Of a DNA stretch of 64,000 bases, positions 33,671 to 45,800 are shown piece after piece. The notes under the pieces are model-generated. The model was given only the letters and a program-made list of their open reading frames with translations, did not search any database and was not told the DNA's origin. A program made the position numbers and the translations under genes. The stretch lies in assembly GCA_963930655.1 (NCBI GenBank), contig OZ005605.1, forward strand, positions 21,893,501 to 21,957,500, in the 5' to 3' direction. Source of the DNA: Myrica gale (Eukaryota > Streptophyta > Magnoliopsida > Fagales > Myricaceae). The number at the start of each line of letters is the position of its first letter. Position 1 is the first letter of the stretch.

Positions 33671-35619
33671 TTTGCATAAAAGGTTGCAATTAAAAACTGG
33701 GCATGTGATTCTTGGCCGATAAGGCAGATCCCCTGAATTTATTTATTTTTTGGGTAAGTCAGATCCTCGATCTGATTTTCTAGTGGGAAGAAAAAGAGAA
33801 ACGTTCCTTGGTTAACAAGGATACGCTCCAACAAGAGTCTATTAACATGTTGGTTTTAGTGAAATTTTTAGAATTTTAAATATTTTGAGATTTTTTAGGT
33901 GATGTTTGATTTTTATTGGCATGCATGTAAAAAGTGTTGACTTGTATTTATGTGTGTAAAAAAAGATAATAATGAATCATATTGGAATGCGCGTTTTTGT
34001 GATGTTGATATTGTAATGTTAAAAAGTATGATGCAAATCATATAAAAATGTTGAAAACAAACATGCCCATAATGCTCTTTCGTGGTCCTGTTTCCACTCT
34101 GTATTTTCGTTTGATTAGTAGATTGGATGTGTTTATATATTAACTAAATTTTTTAATTTCTAAAATTTTATCATTATTACAAAAATTTCTCTCCTCATTC
34201 TTTCACCAACTATTATAAAAAAATTTACTTTTTCATTACTTCTCATAAACTTTTTTACTTTTATACCAATTTTTTCACTCTTTTAATTTTTTCACCAATT
34301 CTCGTACTCAAAATTTAATCTTAAAATTTTATTACTCAAACACAAGGATAGTCTTGTAGAGCGTTGAGAACGCCTGTGGCCGACAGTATACGTATGATCA
34401 TTTCTGCAACATTTATGTACACAGACTTTCGAAATTCAACAAATTATATAGACTAGTACAGTTCATGTTGACAGATCTAATTTCATTTTATATATATAGA
34501 GAATCATACTCATTCCATCTGATGCAGTACTAATGACCTAATCTGGTTTTTGACAGTTGAACATATGTTAATATTTGAACTTATTAAGTTTTTTGGAGCA
34601 TGCAGTTGAATATATATTTCCGATTCTTGGTGATTAGAGGTCTTCTCTCGCATGAAAGGAAGAACAGATCAAAAATTTCTACCAAGCGGAACATTTGTAG
34701 TAGCGCAACTACACGGCAATTAAAGTTTGCAGTAAATTCCAACAAGAAACACGCAGAGAGAGAGAGAGAGGGAGAGGTGAGTCCTTGCTTGGCCTGTTGA
34801 GTGTGCGTCAAGAAAGGGATTGAGATGAATGTACAGGTTGGTGTAAGTATATATGATATGTTATTTTCATATTCGTTGGTTCGTACGTACATTTCTGGAT
34901 TTTACAAAGCTTTAAGGGAACTCTAGGTTGACACTGCAGCTGAATCCACTCTCTCTCTCTCTTTGATCTCTCATTCTCTCTCTGAAGAGGTGAAACGTCC
35001 CCAGAAGAATCAGGTTGCTCCATCTCCACTCTAGCTACCCTTTTTCACATTAGGTTTAACTTTCCTCATTAAGCTTTTATGTAAACGCAACCTCGCTTAG
35101 TAAAAACAAAACAAAAGAAAAAGGATAAAGAGAACATATTGCATTTATTCTCTTGCGTACAAGCGTATATACACAAGCATAACCAAACTTCACGCCCAAG
35201 CAACCTTTACTATTTCAAGAAATCTCGTTCTTTTCCTTCTTTGATATCCCTTGCTTCTCCTAGCTGCCTCTCTCTCTCTCTCACACACATGCAGTAAGCT
35301 AGGCGCCCAAGAGCTAAGAAGAACACAAATCAATCATAAGATACTGAAGGGAAAACGAGTGCAAGAACTGAATTCGTTCCCTGTCATCAAGAGGAAGGTG
35401 GTTAAGAAAAACGTGCTTAAAAAGTGACAACCCTTGCTTTACTTCTTCTTCTTCCTCCTTTTTATTTTTGGCGTTCTTTTGAGGTGTGGTTTTCGAACTT
35501 TATTTGATTCTCCTATGCGCGTTTGTTGGTAGAGTTCTCTATATCTAGGAGAAGTGGAGGAAATAACAGGAAAATTCCAGTATTGGGACGGGCATGACAG
35601 CAAAAGTACCAAAGAGATC
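33671..35619. other. NAC upstream region and leader
   Basis: AT-rich to about 34350, with a further MITE-like stretch at roughly 34128-34345 (tgtttatatattaact to tactcaaacacaagg). From about 34940 there are pyrimidine-rich tracts (ctctctctctctctttgatc, ctctctctctctctcacac at about 35271), typical of plant promoter or leader DNA. No other gene is seen. Confidence 0.4.
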
Positions 35620-38280
35620 ATGACATGGTGCAATGACTCAGACGACGAGAGTGCCCTTCAGATAATCACGTCCACTCCAAAAGAAAGTAGTGTTCTCGAT
35701 ACGAAAACAGATGAGATTCGGACTATAACGTGCCCATCATGCGGCCACGACATAGAATTCCAAGATCAGGTAGCAATTTAACTTTGTACTATATACTATA
35801 TGTTCCATTCCAGCCTATGCTTGTCCTTCTGTTGTACCTCCAATTTCAATCTTTGATTTGTTTAGTTGGCTAGTATTACTTTAATTTTTCCCTGTGGAAA
35901 AATTCCATGAATCAGACTGGAATCCATGATTTGCCGGGGTTACCAGCGGGGGTGAAGTTTGATCCGACAGACCATGAAATTCTGGAACACTTAGAGGCAA
36001 AGGTGCTGTCTGATACGCGGAAGCTTCACCCTCTGATTGATGAATTCATCCCAGCACTTGAGGGAGAGAATGGAATTTGCTATACTCACCCAGAAAAGTT
36101 GCCAGGTGATTCTTCGTACCCTACTTAATATATGCCTCTTTCAGTTCTTAAATGACAATACATATGGAGGAAACAAGCTGGTCACACTGTTAACTAAAAA
36201 TTAGTGCTTGGTAAGGCGAATATGCAGTGAAATGAGTTTACAAGGAGGAAGTTTCGGCCAACCTCTCTCTATCTCCACTAGGAGATTGCCAACACCTCAA
36301 ACGGAATATGAAAGATCATTCAATTTTGTTGTGCTCGTGGGACAAACTTGATTGGCACACAAACTTCAAATCAACTTTTCCACAACAAATTCATTAAATT
36401 TTAGGGATATGTATTTCTATGTTTCTATTTGGAGATATGGAACCTTCCCTCCTAGAGGACATTTCTCCATTCCTAGATGTGATTTGAGAGAAAACGTGAT
36501 CCGCCTGGTTTGCTTACCTATCTTAATCAACACATGGTTACACATATATGCATGTCGCAGGTGAATACCCAAGTTGGCTATGATGGCCAACACGAAAACA
36601 ATTTTGGTTACAACACAAGCAAGACATTAAACTACACCTTCACTCCTCAAGATTCTCAATATATATCACGAAACCCCAAATATGTAGTAGCACCTCTTAT
36701 CAAGGTCTAGTGGAGTCCTTCAACTTCAAACTAACTGCAAGCATTTATCCCAATCTACCGGTTTCAATTGTCATTAGCGTGGAACTTTTGGATTAGCTTT
36801 AAGAGTGATAGAAACAAATATAAAGGGATTTCATTCAGATGGATTAAATCCAGATGGGTCCAACGGATGGTTAAGATTGAATCTCGCACATCCAATGACA
36901 CATGAGCAAGTCATCTCAATTAATGAGGATAATTTGACACGAATTGACCCGCGACTCAAATTGCATCATTAATTGAGGTGACATGCACATGTGTTATTGA
37001 ATGTGTCGGAATTTAATCTTAGCTATCCGTCTGGACCCATCTGGATTTAACCTGTCTAGATGAAATTCTTTCCAGAAACAAATAGGCTACTTCGCAACGA
37101 AATGTAAGAACTCTTTCACTAAACGCACTATTTCAATACCCAACGCCCAGATTTACTTTTAACCACGCAGCAACGGTAGCACTGCAGCCATCACATTATG
37201 ATCAGGAGCAATAACTATTACATCACCAACCTGAGTTAAAGATTTCATTCGCATTGTCCGGTATAAGGTTTTATTTTTCTGGTCGTGTGGTTTAAGTAAT
37301 TACTGCTAGAAAAAAGGGTTTAATTAGTCACGTTAGAGATGCTAGCAACCATTGAGCCATGTGATCTTCATATATATATATATATATAAGACTCAGGTAG
37401 TATCAAACCCTTTTTCCTTTGAGCGGCCAGTCATACTACTCCTGTACGTTAAGAATCACTCTCCTTGAACCAATGGTCGTCCGCATTTACATCTAAGTTG
37501 GTCATACCAGAAAAGTTTTATCCAATATTTGGTCATCTTTATAGTACGCCCGATATTTCACTTTGTATATAGTATCTTCTTTTCTGTAGTTCTAAGTTAT
37601 ACTAAATGATGGTTGGTGAGCAACACTAGTATCAATATTCTACGTATAACTTTATTCAGAAGTACATAACCCGGTTTGTATGAATATTTGCTGATGCAGG
37701 AGTCAGCAAAGATGGCCAAATACGCCACTTCTTTCATCGACCTTCAAAGGCATACACGACTGGGACTAGGAAACGAAGAAAGGTCCACACGGATGAGGAT
37801 GGTAGCGAGACCAGATGGCACAAAACAGGCAAGACTAGGCCAGTCTTTTCTGGGGGGGCGGTTAAGGGGTTCAAAAAGATTTTGGTTCTCTACACCAACT
37901 ATGGCAGGCAAAGGAAACCTGAGAAAACAAATTGGGTGATGCACCAATACCATCTTGGCAACAATGAAGAAGAGAAAGATGGAGAATTAGTGGCTTCGAA
38001 GGTTTTCTACCAAACGCAGCCAAGACAATGTGGTTCAAGTATCAAGCTGGACTCCTTTGACAAACGATTGAAAAGCCAAAGCGCACATGATAGTAGTACT
38101 ATACCTAAGAACGTCGCTCCTCTTGTGGAGTATTACAATCCTTCTTCTTTCATCAACTATGACCAGGGGGGCTATAACAGGGAAATCCCACCACAACTAA
38201 TCCCCAATTTGGTTGTCCAAGGTGACGGGTCTTCATTTATTCGATTAGCTGCAGATGCAAGCAAGCAAAGGAAAATATGA
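35620..38280 (+). CDS. NAC transcription factor, SND2/SND3 clade
   Basis: Three exons, 35620-35769, 35916-36105 and 37700-38280, joined by GT-AG introns of 146 and 1594 bases, giving 306 residues. The start at [11 protein letters not shown] matches the conserved MTWCND start of Arabidopsis NAC073 (SND2) and NAC010 (SND3). An N-terminal CPSCGH motif (38-43) precedes the NAC domain (about 58-220): [32 protein letters not shown], the DNA-binding stretch [15 protein letters not shown], then [10 protein letters not shown] and [11 protein letters not shown] weakly conserved C-terminal activation region follows. Family members are nuclear activators of secondary wall and cellulose synthase genes below SND1/NST1. 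Proximity to a HAESA/HSL1 gene agrees with Arabidopsis, where both paralogues sit beside such genes. The second intron carries a MITE (36821-37073). Intact; which of the two paralogues it corresponds to is not resolved. Confidence 0.93.
36821..37073. mobile_element. MULE-type MITE in NAC intron 2
   Basis: 253 bp with inverted arms of about 110 bases (left ggattaaatccagatgggtc; right ggacccatctggatttaacc) and a perfect 11-bp target duplication, agaaacaaata (36810-36820 and 37074-37084). Long arms and 9-11-bp duplication are typical of Mutator-like elements. It is well clear of both splice sites. Confidence 0.88.
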
Positions 38281-38823
38281 GAGAAAATAGTGATGGAAGA
38301 GCATTTGACAGTAGTAACGCCAACTACTTCTTTGGTTGTCACTATCGTTGCTGCGTAACAGTAAAATAAGTTAATAGATTCAGATTTTATTGAGGACAAG
38401 GGGGGAAGGGGAATAAGATAACTGGCTTCCAAATTGGGTATAGAAGATTTGGCGTGAGTATAACTGTTGTTGAAGTTCTTTTGTGCAGGCAAGAAAGGAA
38501 GAAATATGCATGTAATTGGGACAGTGACGTATTATCTTTTAGAAATGTACAGAGGTCATGATTCGTACAAACATTCATCTGTTAGACTGTTAGCATAACA
38601 GGGTTTCAGTTTCATCATTATGTTCTTTTTTTTCTAGGTTTTTTTTTTTCTAGGTGTTTCATCATTATGTTCATCTACACTTTGTTCCTTTGAGAAACTT
38701 TTGACCGAATTGATACCGCTCATATTCTACCCTTGGGTTCAGGCAGGCGAGCCTGTACTATTACACCTTTTTATGTCATAGAAGATTTTCGTTGTCGATT
38801 TTCTAAGATGATTCTTTAACTCT
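38281..38823. other. NAC downstream region
   Basis: Probably 3' UTR at first, then T-rich sequence (38630-38650). No gene is seen. Confidence 0.4.
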
Positions 38824-39016
38824 GGCTGCGTTGCGTTGTAAAATTTTATACCCTCTAAAATTTTAACACAATAAAATATTACAATATAATATCTCTCTCC
38901 TCCATCAAATCATTACTTTTTACTACAAAAAATATAAAAAATTACCTCTTTATTTTTTCACTAAACTCAATACCTAAAATTTTAACAACACTAAAATTTT
39001 ACAAAACAAACCCACC
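38824..39016 (-). mobile_element. Tourist-like MITE, family A copy 4
   Basis: Left end ggctgcgttgcgttgtaaaa, right end complement ggtgggtttgttttgtaaaa. It shares taaaattttaacacaataaa and actaaactcaatacctaaaa with other family A copies, in the same orientation as those at 3395 and 32609. Confidence 0.75.
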
Positions 39017-39834
39017 CTCTGTTGTTTATGAGAGAACTTTTAGGTTCATCATTATGTACAAATATATTCATATGCTTTTGCAACTTTTGGAAACTTTTGG
39101 CTGAATAACACCTACGACAGCTTATGGCAACTTGAGAACGCAGTCTAAGAAACGGCTACGGCTCATTGGTATCTGTGTGACAAAATTTGAGCCTAACAAA
39201 ATAATTAATCTTCCTATAGAATAATCTCTTTTTATTATAATAAATATAAAAAATTTATTCAAATAATTTTTTTTTTTACTTTTTCATCAACTTGTAAATT
39301 ATAATTTTAGTTTGCAAACATCACTCGCGAGCCGCTAACATTTTAGAAAATGGAGAAAGAATATTTTGTTGTTTTCTTCTTTCTATTATAATATATTACA
39401 GAATTAAAAATTAAAAATTCTCCTTACCTAAAAAAAAAAGGAAAAATTATGAACCTTTTTTCGTCTCGTCGCAAACACTACCAAATTACATCATGTACTA
39501 TATATGTAGAAGGACTAGTTTTGAAATTATCGGATGCCTAAAATTTGGAGAGGATGGTCAAAATATATATAAAGAGAATGATTGTGCGACTGTATGGTAG
39601 AGTATAAAGGCAACAACTTACACTTGATAATAAGACTAAAATCGAGCGTACGCAGTACGCTACTCTAGTATTGAATGCTCAAAATTGATCCTTTTAATCT
39701 TTTCAAGCCTAAACTCGTGCTCATTGTTGGATTAGGTTCATCGTACGATTATATACAATTATATGTACAAACTGTGTGGTGAAATTTGTAATTAAATTTC
39801 CTAAAAGTTTTTTTTTGTATATTTTAATGTTGGG
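39017..39834. other. intergenic, no gene seen
   Basis: AT-rich, no protein-like frame and no clear element ends. Confidence 0.4.
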
Positions 39835-40160
39835 GTAAAATCATAGTTAGCCCCGTAAGTATGAACAAAAATTATAGTTCGCCCTGTAACTTTCAAAACA
39901 ACGACTTAAGACCCTTAACCTTTCAAACTCATCAATTCACGCCACCATCTAAATTAGTCTTCCAATAATCTATTTATTTTCTTAAATTTTTATTAATTTT
40001 TTAAAATTTAGTCTTGGACGGACATTTTGGTCATTTTACATGATTTTCCGTCGAACTTAACACTTAATTTAGATGAGGTGTGAATTGATGAGTTTCAAAA
40101 GTTAAGAGTCTTAAATCGTTATTTTGAAAGTTACAGGACTAAATTGATAATTAACGGAAA
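39835..40160. mobile_element. long-TIR MITE, degenerate
   Basis: The left arm (gggtaaaatcatagttagcc) and central ggacattttggtcattttac match the element at 58115-58609. The right arm (aagttacaggactaaattga) is the degraded complement of the left arm. The outer right end is not clear. Confidence 0.6.
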
Positions 40161-40539
40161 ATTGATGGAGTAAGAATATGTGATTCCAAGACCAATTTAT
40201 CACAAAATCAAACCACATGAACAGTTGGTATAATTAATAAGACTTTTTTTCATTTAACTTACTAAAATTAACTCAAGCTGAAACCGTTACGTATTAGTCA
40301 GGTCACTAATAATCTTATCGAAGAATATGCTGAACCAGTAGCTGAGCTGCATGCAATTTATGCGAGAACCAGAAAGTTTGTCAACCAAGAATATATATAT
40401 ATTCGCAGGAAGCCTAATAATGATGTTTGTTTCAAACAAGTTTGTTTGACCGGCGTATATATGTGAAGAAAATATTGGTGGATGAAATTTTCAAAATTTA
40501 CGAATTGTACACACAATCATCTTTGTGTAACTTTTGTTA

Positions 40540-40718
40540 GGGTGAGTTTGTTTTGTAAAATTTTAGTGTTGTTAAAATTTTAGGTATTGAGTTTAGTAAA
40601 AAAAATGAAAAGATAATTTTTTTTTATATTTTTTGTATTGAAAAGTAATGATTCGATGGAAGAAGAGATTATATTGTAATATTTTATAGTGTTAAAATTT
40701 TATAACACAAACGCAGCC
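40540..40718 (+). mobile_element. Tourist-like MITE, family A copy 5
   Basis: Ends gggtgagtttgttttgtaaa and (complement) ggctgcgtttgtgttataaa, flanked by the 3-bp duplication tta (40537-40539 and 40719-40721). The best-defined family A copy; same orientation as the one at 31744. Confidence 0.85.
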
Positions 40719-41403
40719 TTAATAATGCTATTGCACTTTTAGCAGATAAAACTGGATTAAAAGAGAGTGATCTCGTTCCATTAAAACCTCTTTTTCAAAG
40801 CCATTGACTTACAGGTTGAAAGGAATTTCTAGCGGAAAAACCTGCCACTATTTAACTGAGACAGAGCCCCGTCAACAAGACGAGTGACAGAGATGGCAAG
40901 TTCAACTCGAAACCAAAGAAATCGGAGAACGGTAGTAACGCTAGCAAACATGAGCAGAGCACAAAGAAAAAAAATATATCACACTTTACAAGAAATGTAC
41001 GCATAGCCACAAATGAAAATTTAGTGGACGACGCAGAGCCCAACATCATTAGGTCAACACAGATCAGACAGCCAAATAAGCTCGATGGCAAGGCTGCCAC
41101 AAGCACAATCAAACAAACCTGCCCAAGCAATAAAAAGCACACGAACTAAAGAAGAAGAAAAAAATCAGATCGCGGAGCGAACTATGATAAATCTAGCCTA
41201 TCGAATTCTGCTCATGTCAGCACCGGCTGATATAAACGGGGAAAAAAAACCCAACGCTCATTAGTTATCCGGGATAAACACGCTGACAAGATAATGTGGA
41301 AACCAACCCCTTGACAACTTGTGACGCTCTAGGTCCTATACTAATCTAACTCCTCTAGATTACAAGCACCATTCCTTTACAAGTTCTTTGAATAGGTAGT
41401 TAG
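40719..41403. other. GBPL3 3' flank
   Basis: Downstream of the GBPL3 stop; probably includes its 3' UTR. No other gene is seen. Confidence 0.4.
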
Positions 41404-42803
41404 TCATGACTTCTGGAGAACACATTTCTCGTAGAGAGCAAGAATGTCTTTCTTGTTGGGGTTCCTTAACTGCAACAGCTCAGCACCAAAGTTCTGCTTT
41501 GTTAGCTCTTGCTTAAGTTTCTGGATAGTAAACTTTGTATAGTCCTCCTGATTTGTTTGCTGACTATCGTTGTCTTCGTGGCCTTTGAACACAGAACCAC
41601 CATCTTCAGGGTGCACATATTTCAGAGGGCTAGTTGTGCTCCTGGCCCTCTTGTTTCCTCTCAAGATTTTGTCACTTGTGTCCATGTCTTGAACAGATTC
41701 CACTCCCATTTCAAAATCATCTACCCTCTGACGTTTCCCATGGGAAGCAGTCTTAAGCTTACTATCCAATGCTGTTTCATTTAGACGAACTTTGGTAAAC
41801 TCTTGCTGGAGCACATCAATTTTTGCTTGTGCAGCTTGTAGCTGAAGAGAAAGGGCATCTGCCCTGTTATTAGCCTCCACATGTGCTGCACGTTCCGAGT
41901 CCAGAAGACTCTGAAGGGCTTGCACCGTACTGGCCCTCTGCTCATTGTTTGACGTCAGTAGTGACTCTATTTCTTTCTCCCTCTCTTCAACCCTTCCCTC
42001 TAATAGTGCAACCTTTGCAAGGGCATCCATCTCTGATCTACGCATTCTCTCAACATCATCTGCCAAGTCATTCTTCTCTCTCTCCAAATTTTCAATTTGC
42101 CTCTCAGCTCTCTCAATTCGGGCCAATCTTTCCATTGCCAATCTCTGCATCTCACTCTTCTCTTTTTGAGCCACACCTGCTTCAGCCCGAGCTTTATCAG
42201 CAACTTCAGTCGCTCTCTTAGCTTCTCTTTCAGCAATTTTGCATCTTTCCTGTAATTCCTCAAACCGTTTGAACTCAGATGCGTACTTTTGCTCCAAATG
42301 GATCTTCTCCTGCTCCAGTATCCCTGCTTCTCTCTCAAACGATTTTGCCTTATCGTTTATACTATCTAACTTCTCATTCAACTCTTTGATTGCAAGCCTT
42401 AGTGATGATAATTCTGCATCATAACTCTTCACCTTTGACTCAGCAACCTGCAAGGAATTGACAGTGAAAAACCACTCAACACAATGCTGACCCACGAGCC
42501 TAGTTGGGGATCGCCTCAGATGGCAATTGGTTTGTGAGAGTGTGCAAATGTTTGCGAGTGTGCGGACACATAAAAAACTTCCATTGACTACCATAAAGTT
42601 CCAAGAAGCTCACCTTCAACTCTAATCTTAGAGTTGTCAAACACTGCTCAGCATACTCCAGCTTTGCTGCCTTGTCCTTTATTTCCTCTTCCTGCATATA
42701 TATTAGCAAAGAAAACATGTCATCTTTTTCTATTCTGAAGCGCAGCTTGGTGAATTGAGGTAAAAACCTATCGAATAAACATAAATCTGTGTTTTGTGTG
42801 CAT

Positions 42804-42839
<36 letters not shown>

Positions 42840-45800
42840 ATTCACTTTTTCAGCCAAACTGCCAGAGAATTCTTCCCTTAGAGCATCTTCCCTCTGTTGT
42901 GTTTGTTTATTGGTTCGTTCTTGTGCAACTGCTGCCTTCTCTAGAGCAGCTTTTGCTTCTCTCACAGCAATATCATACTTCCTTTTCCACTCCTCTGCCT
43001 CCTCTTGAGCAGACTGAGCTTGTTCCCGAGCAGCTGCAAGTCTAGCTTCAGCAGCACTGCTTCGAGACTTGAGAACTGCAATTTCAGAACTGGCTTGATC
43101 TTCCTCAGCTTTCTGTTTTGATGTAATCTGTTCATATTTTCTTTTCCAGTCTAAGGAATCTTGCTTGGAAGAATCCAAAGCTTTTCGTAAGCTCGAACAT
43201 CTTTCCTCCAGTGAACTATAATTACCCTGCAAATTAGTTATGCGACTCATATATTCATCAGCAAGCTTCTTCTTGTCATTGATAGCATCTTCATAACGCT
43301 TCAGATACTCAGACTTATACTTCTCGCTAGCTTCCAGCTGCTTGTTAAGCAACCCCATCCTATCTTCAATCGAGCGGCATTTAAGCACAAGGGAGCTCTT
43401 CTCTGATCTGACTTGATCTATTAACTTCTTTGCGAGGTCGAGCACTTGACCTTCCAAACTGAAGAGTTCAATAGAATTTGATAGATATATAATCAAGCAT
43501 TCAGCCATATAAAATCCCCTATGAAATAGAAAAAAAATAAAAGGAACACTAGTACAAACCTCTGTTGTAAAAACACAGCCAGTTTCTGCCATTTTCCTGG
43601 CCCATGAGATGATGCTTCATACTCAGATAGAAGAGCATCAAGAACCTGTATGAAATATTCATGACTAAAATTTAACTCCATGGGCAAGGTGAGACCATGT
43701 ATTCAAGTAACAAAGACAGCATGTATTACATGTCAGGCAGAATCTTAAGGAAAAAAACTATTTGCTATAGAATCCTTCTTGACAAACTGAAGGCCCAATT
43801 AGAAGAGAGGATGACATGTTCAGCAGATATCCAGAGTCAACATAAGAAGGATATATCAAAGAGTTATTAGATTCAAAAACCTAAGAAAGTAAAGATCAAA
43901 GTTTTAACCAGCAACAGATGGGTGATACGTTATAATATATGGTAGACATAAATATGGCAATACTAGCTCCCAAGACAATAAGGCTGGTGGTAGTTCATCT
44001 AGCATAGCCTCCATTATATCCATATTTCAATGCCATGACCAACACTTTAAACTCCTTTCTGAGACAAACCAGGCTACAGAAACAAAGGATTCCATTTGGA
44101 CATGCTCACGAACAAGTGAGACAGACCACACCACAGAAACCGAGGATTCCGCTTGGATATGCTCACAAACAACAAATGTCTCGTGAAAACAAGGTCTCAT
44201 GGCCAGTCAGATTACTAAATGGCATTCTTGTTGCCAAAAAACCATGGCATCAGCTTTCTTTGAGGCTAAGAACCAGAAAATTGATTGCTTACCTTCACAA
44301 CACTTTCTATATTTGCATCAGAAGCATGGCAAGATGCTCTCAGCCTCTTTTCCATGTTTTGTATAGCATTTGAACATCGCAAGTCAGCCTCCATATATGC
44401 ATTCCTTTTATAATCCTGCATCATGCAAAAATTGATGTCAATAAAACCAGGAGAGAAATGGCATTGCTACATGCACAACAATTACATCGATATGTGTGTA
44501 AATAGCCATTTGGCTGCCTACCCTGCTGCAGACCTTTTTTTTGGGGGGATGGGGTTAACTATTAACATGGGGTTGGTCTTTCCTGTTAACTATGAATGGC
44601 ATAAAAGGTATAGGAAATTTTGGACATACAAATGAGGCCTGAGTTATAAAGGATTTGGATCAACCACAGAGCACATAAATATGTTTGTAACTGTTTTGGT
44701 TATCCTACAGTCCTCAATACCAATGACAAAGTCAAGGATTCATTGCCCTTTTCGTAGGTGATGCGCAAAAACTCAAGTAGGTTTAATCAAAGACCAAATT
44801 ATTAGTAAATTTAACTTCCTCATTAAATACAACATGTTAGATAGACACTACCACAAATTTTCCAACATTAGAAGCATTCTTTCTACATAAGTTCATACTG
44901 AACACATAATTCAAGGCTCACACCAAATAACTTTACACGCCCTCTGTATGGCTCAATCATCAATTTAGGTCCCTTATAAATGATTTCTGAATTCTCCACT
45001 TAATTACTTCTATAACGTGAACAAGTTGCACGGAGCAAAACACTTGCATGATAAAGAAAAAACAAAAAACAAAAAACTATGACGTGTCCATAGCAAAGAT
45101 AACATGCATGAGTGAGTGCAAGCACTTCTGCATTCATGCATTTTTTTTTAATTTTAACGTATTTAAAACTGTAGGAAGTTGTGTTGAACTACTAAAAAAA
45201 GTGAACTTTTGTCAAATCAAGTTTCAAGTAGCTATACTGGTATTTTTTTCAGAGAATCGTTACCTCAAATTCTTTTCTGAAAAATTTCTGGAGAAGCTCC
45301 TCATATTTCTTCCTTGCAGAACCAGCTCCTACAGCATCAGCATTAAACGTAGCCAGAGATTTTTGAACAGCTGCTTCATGTGTTTCCCTTAATGTAACCT
45401 GTGACACTGGTATTAGAAAACAATAGCAATTATCAAGAATTAGGACATACAATGTCACTTACTTCCTCAGGCGGCTTTGAACGGTCAAAAGAAGACTTAT
45501 AAACCTCAGTAGCAGAGTCAAATGCTCTTCTACACTCAGCTTCTTCAACACTCTGCAAAAAAATATGGAAACTATGAAAAAGAGAAAATAAATAATGTCT
45601 CCTATCATCTGATAAGCTGGATAAGTTTCTTTCAAGAGCTATTTCAAGGTTGAGATTCCTAATGACTCTCAGGCAATGAAACACTGTAGATTAGAATTCA
45701 TGTAGAGAAAAAGGCCTACTTGAATGTTTCATGGTGCATAACAGAACGAAAGCATCTCAATGAGTATTTTATATCCATTGAACCATATTAAGAAAGAAAA

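Noticed and set aside
41883-42221. Plus-strand frames opposite GBPL3 exon 14
   Set aside because: They are antisense shadows of the coiled-coil exon.
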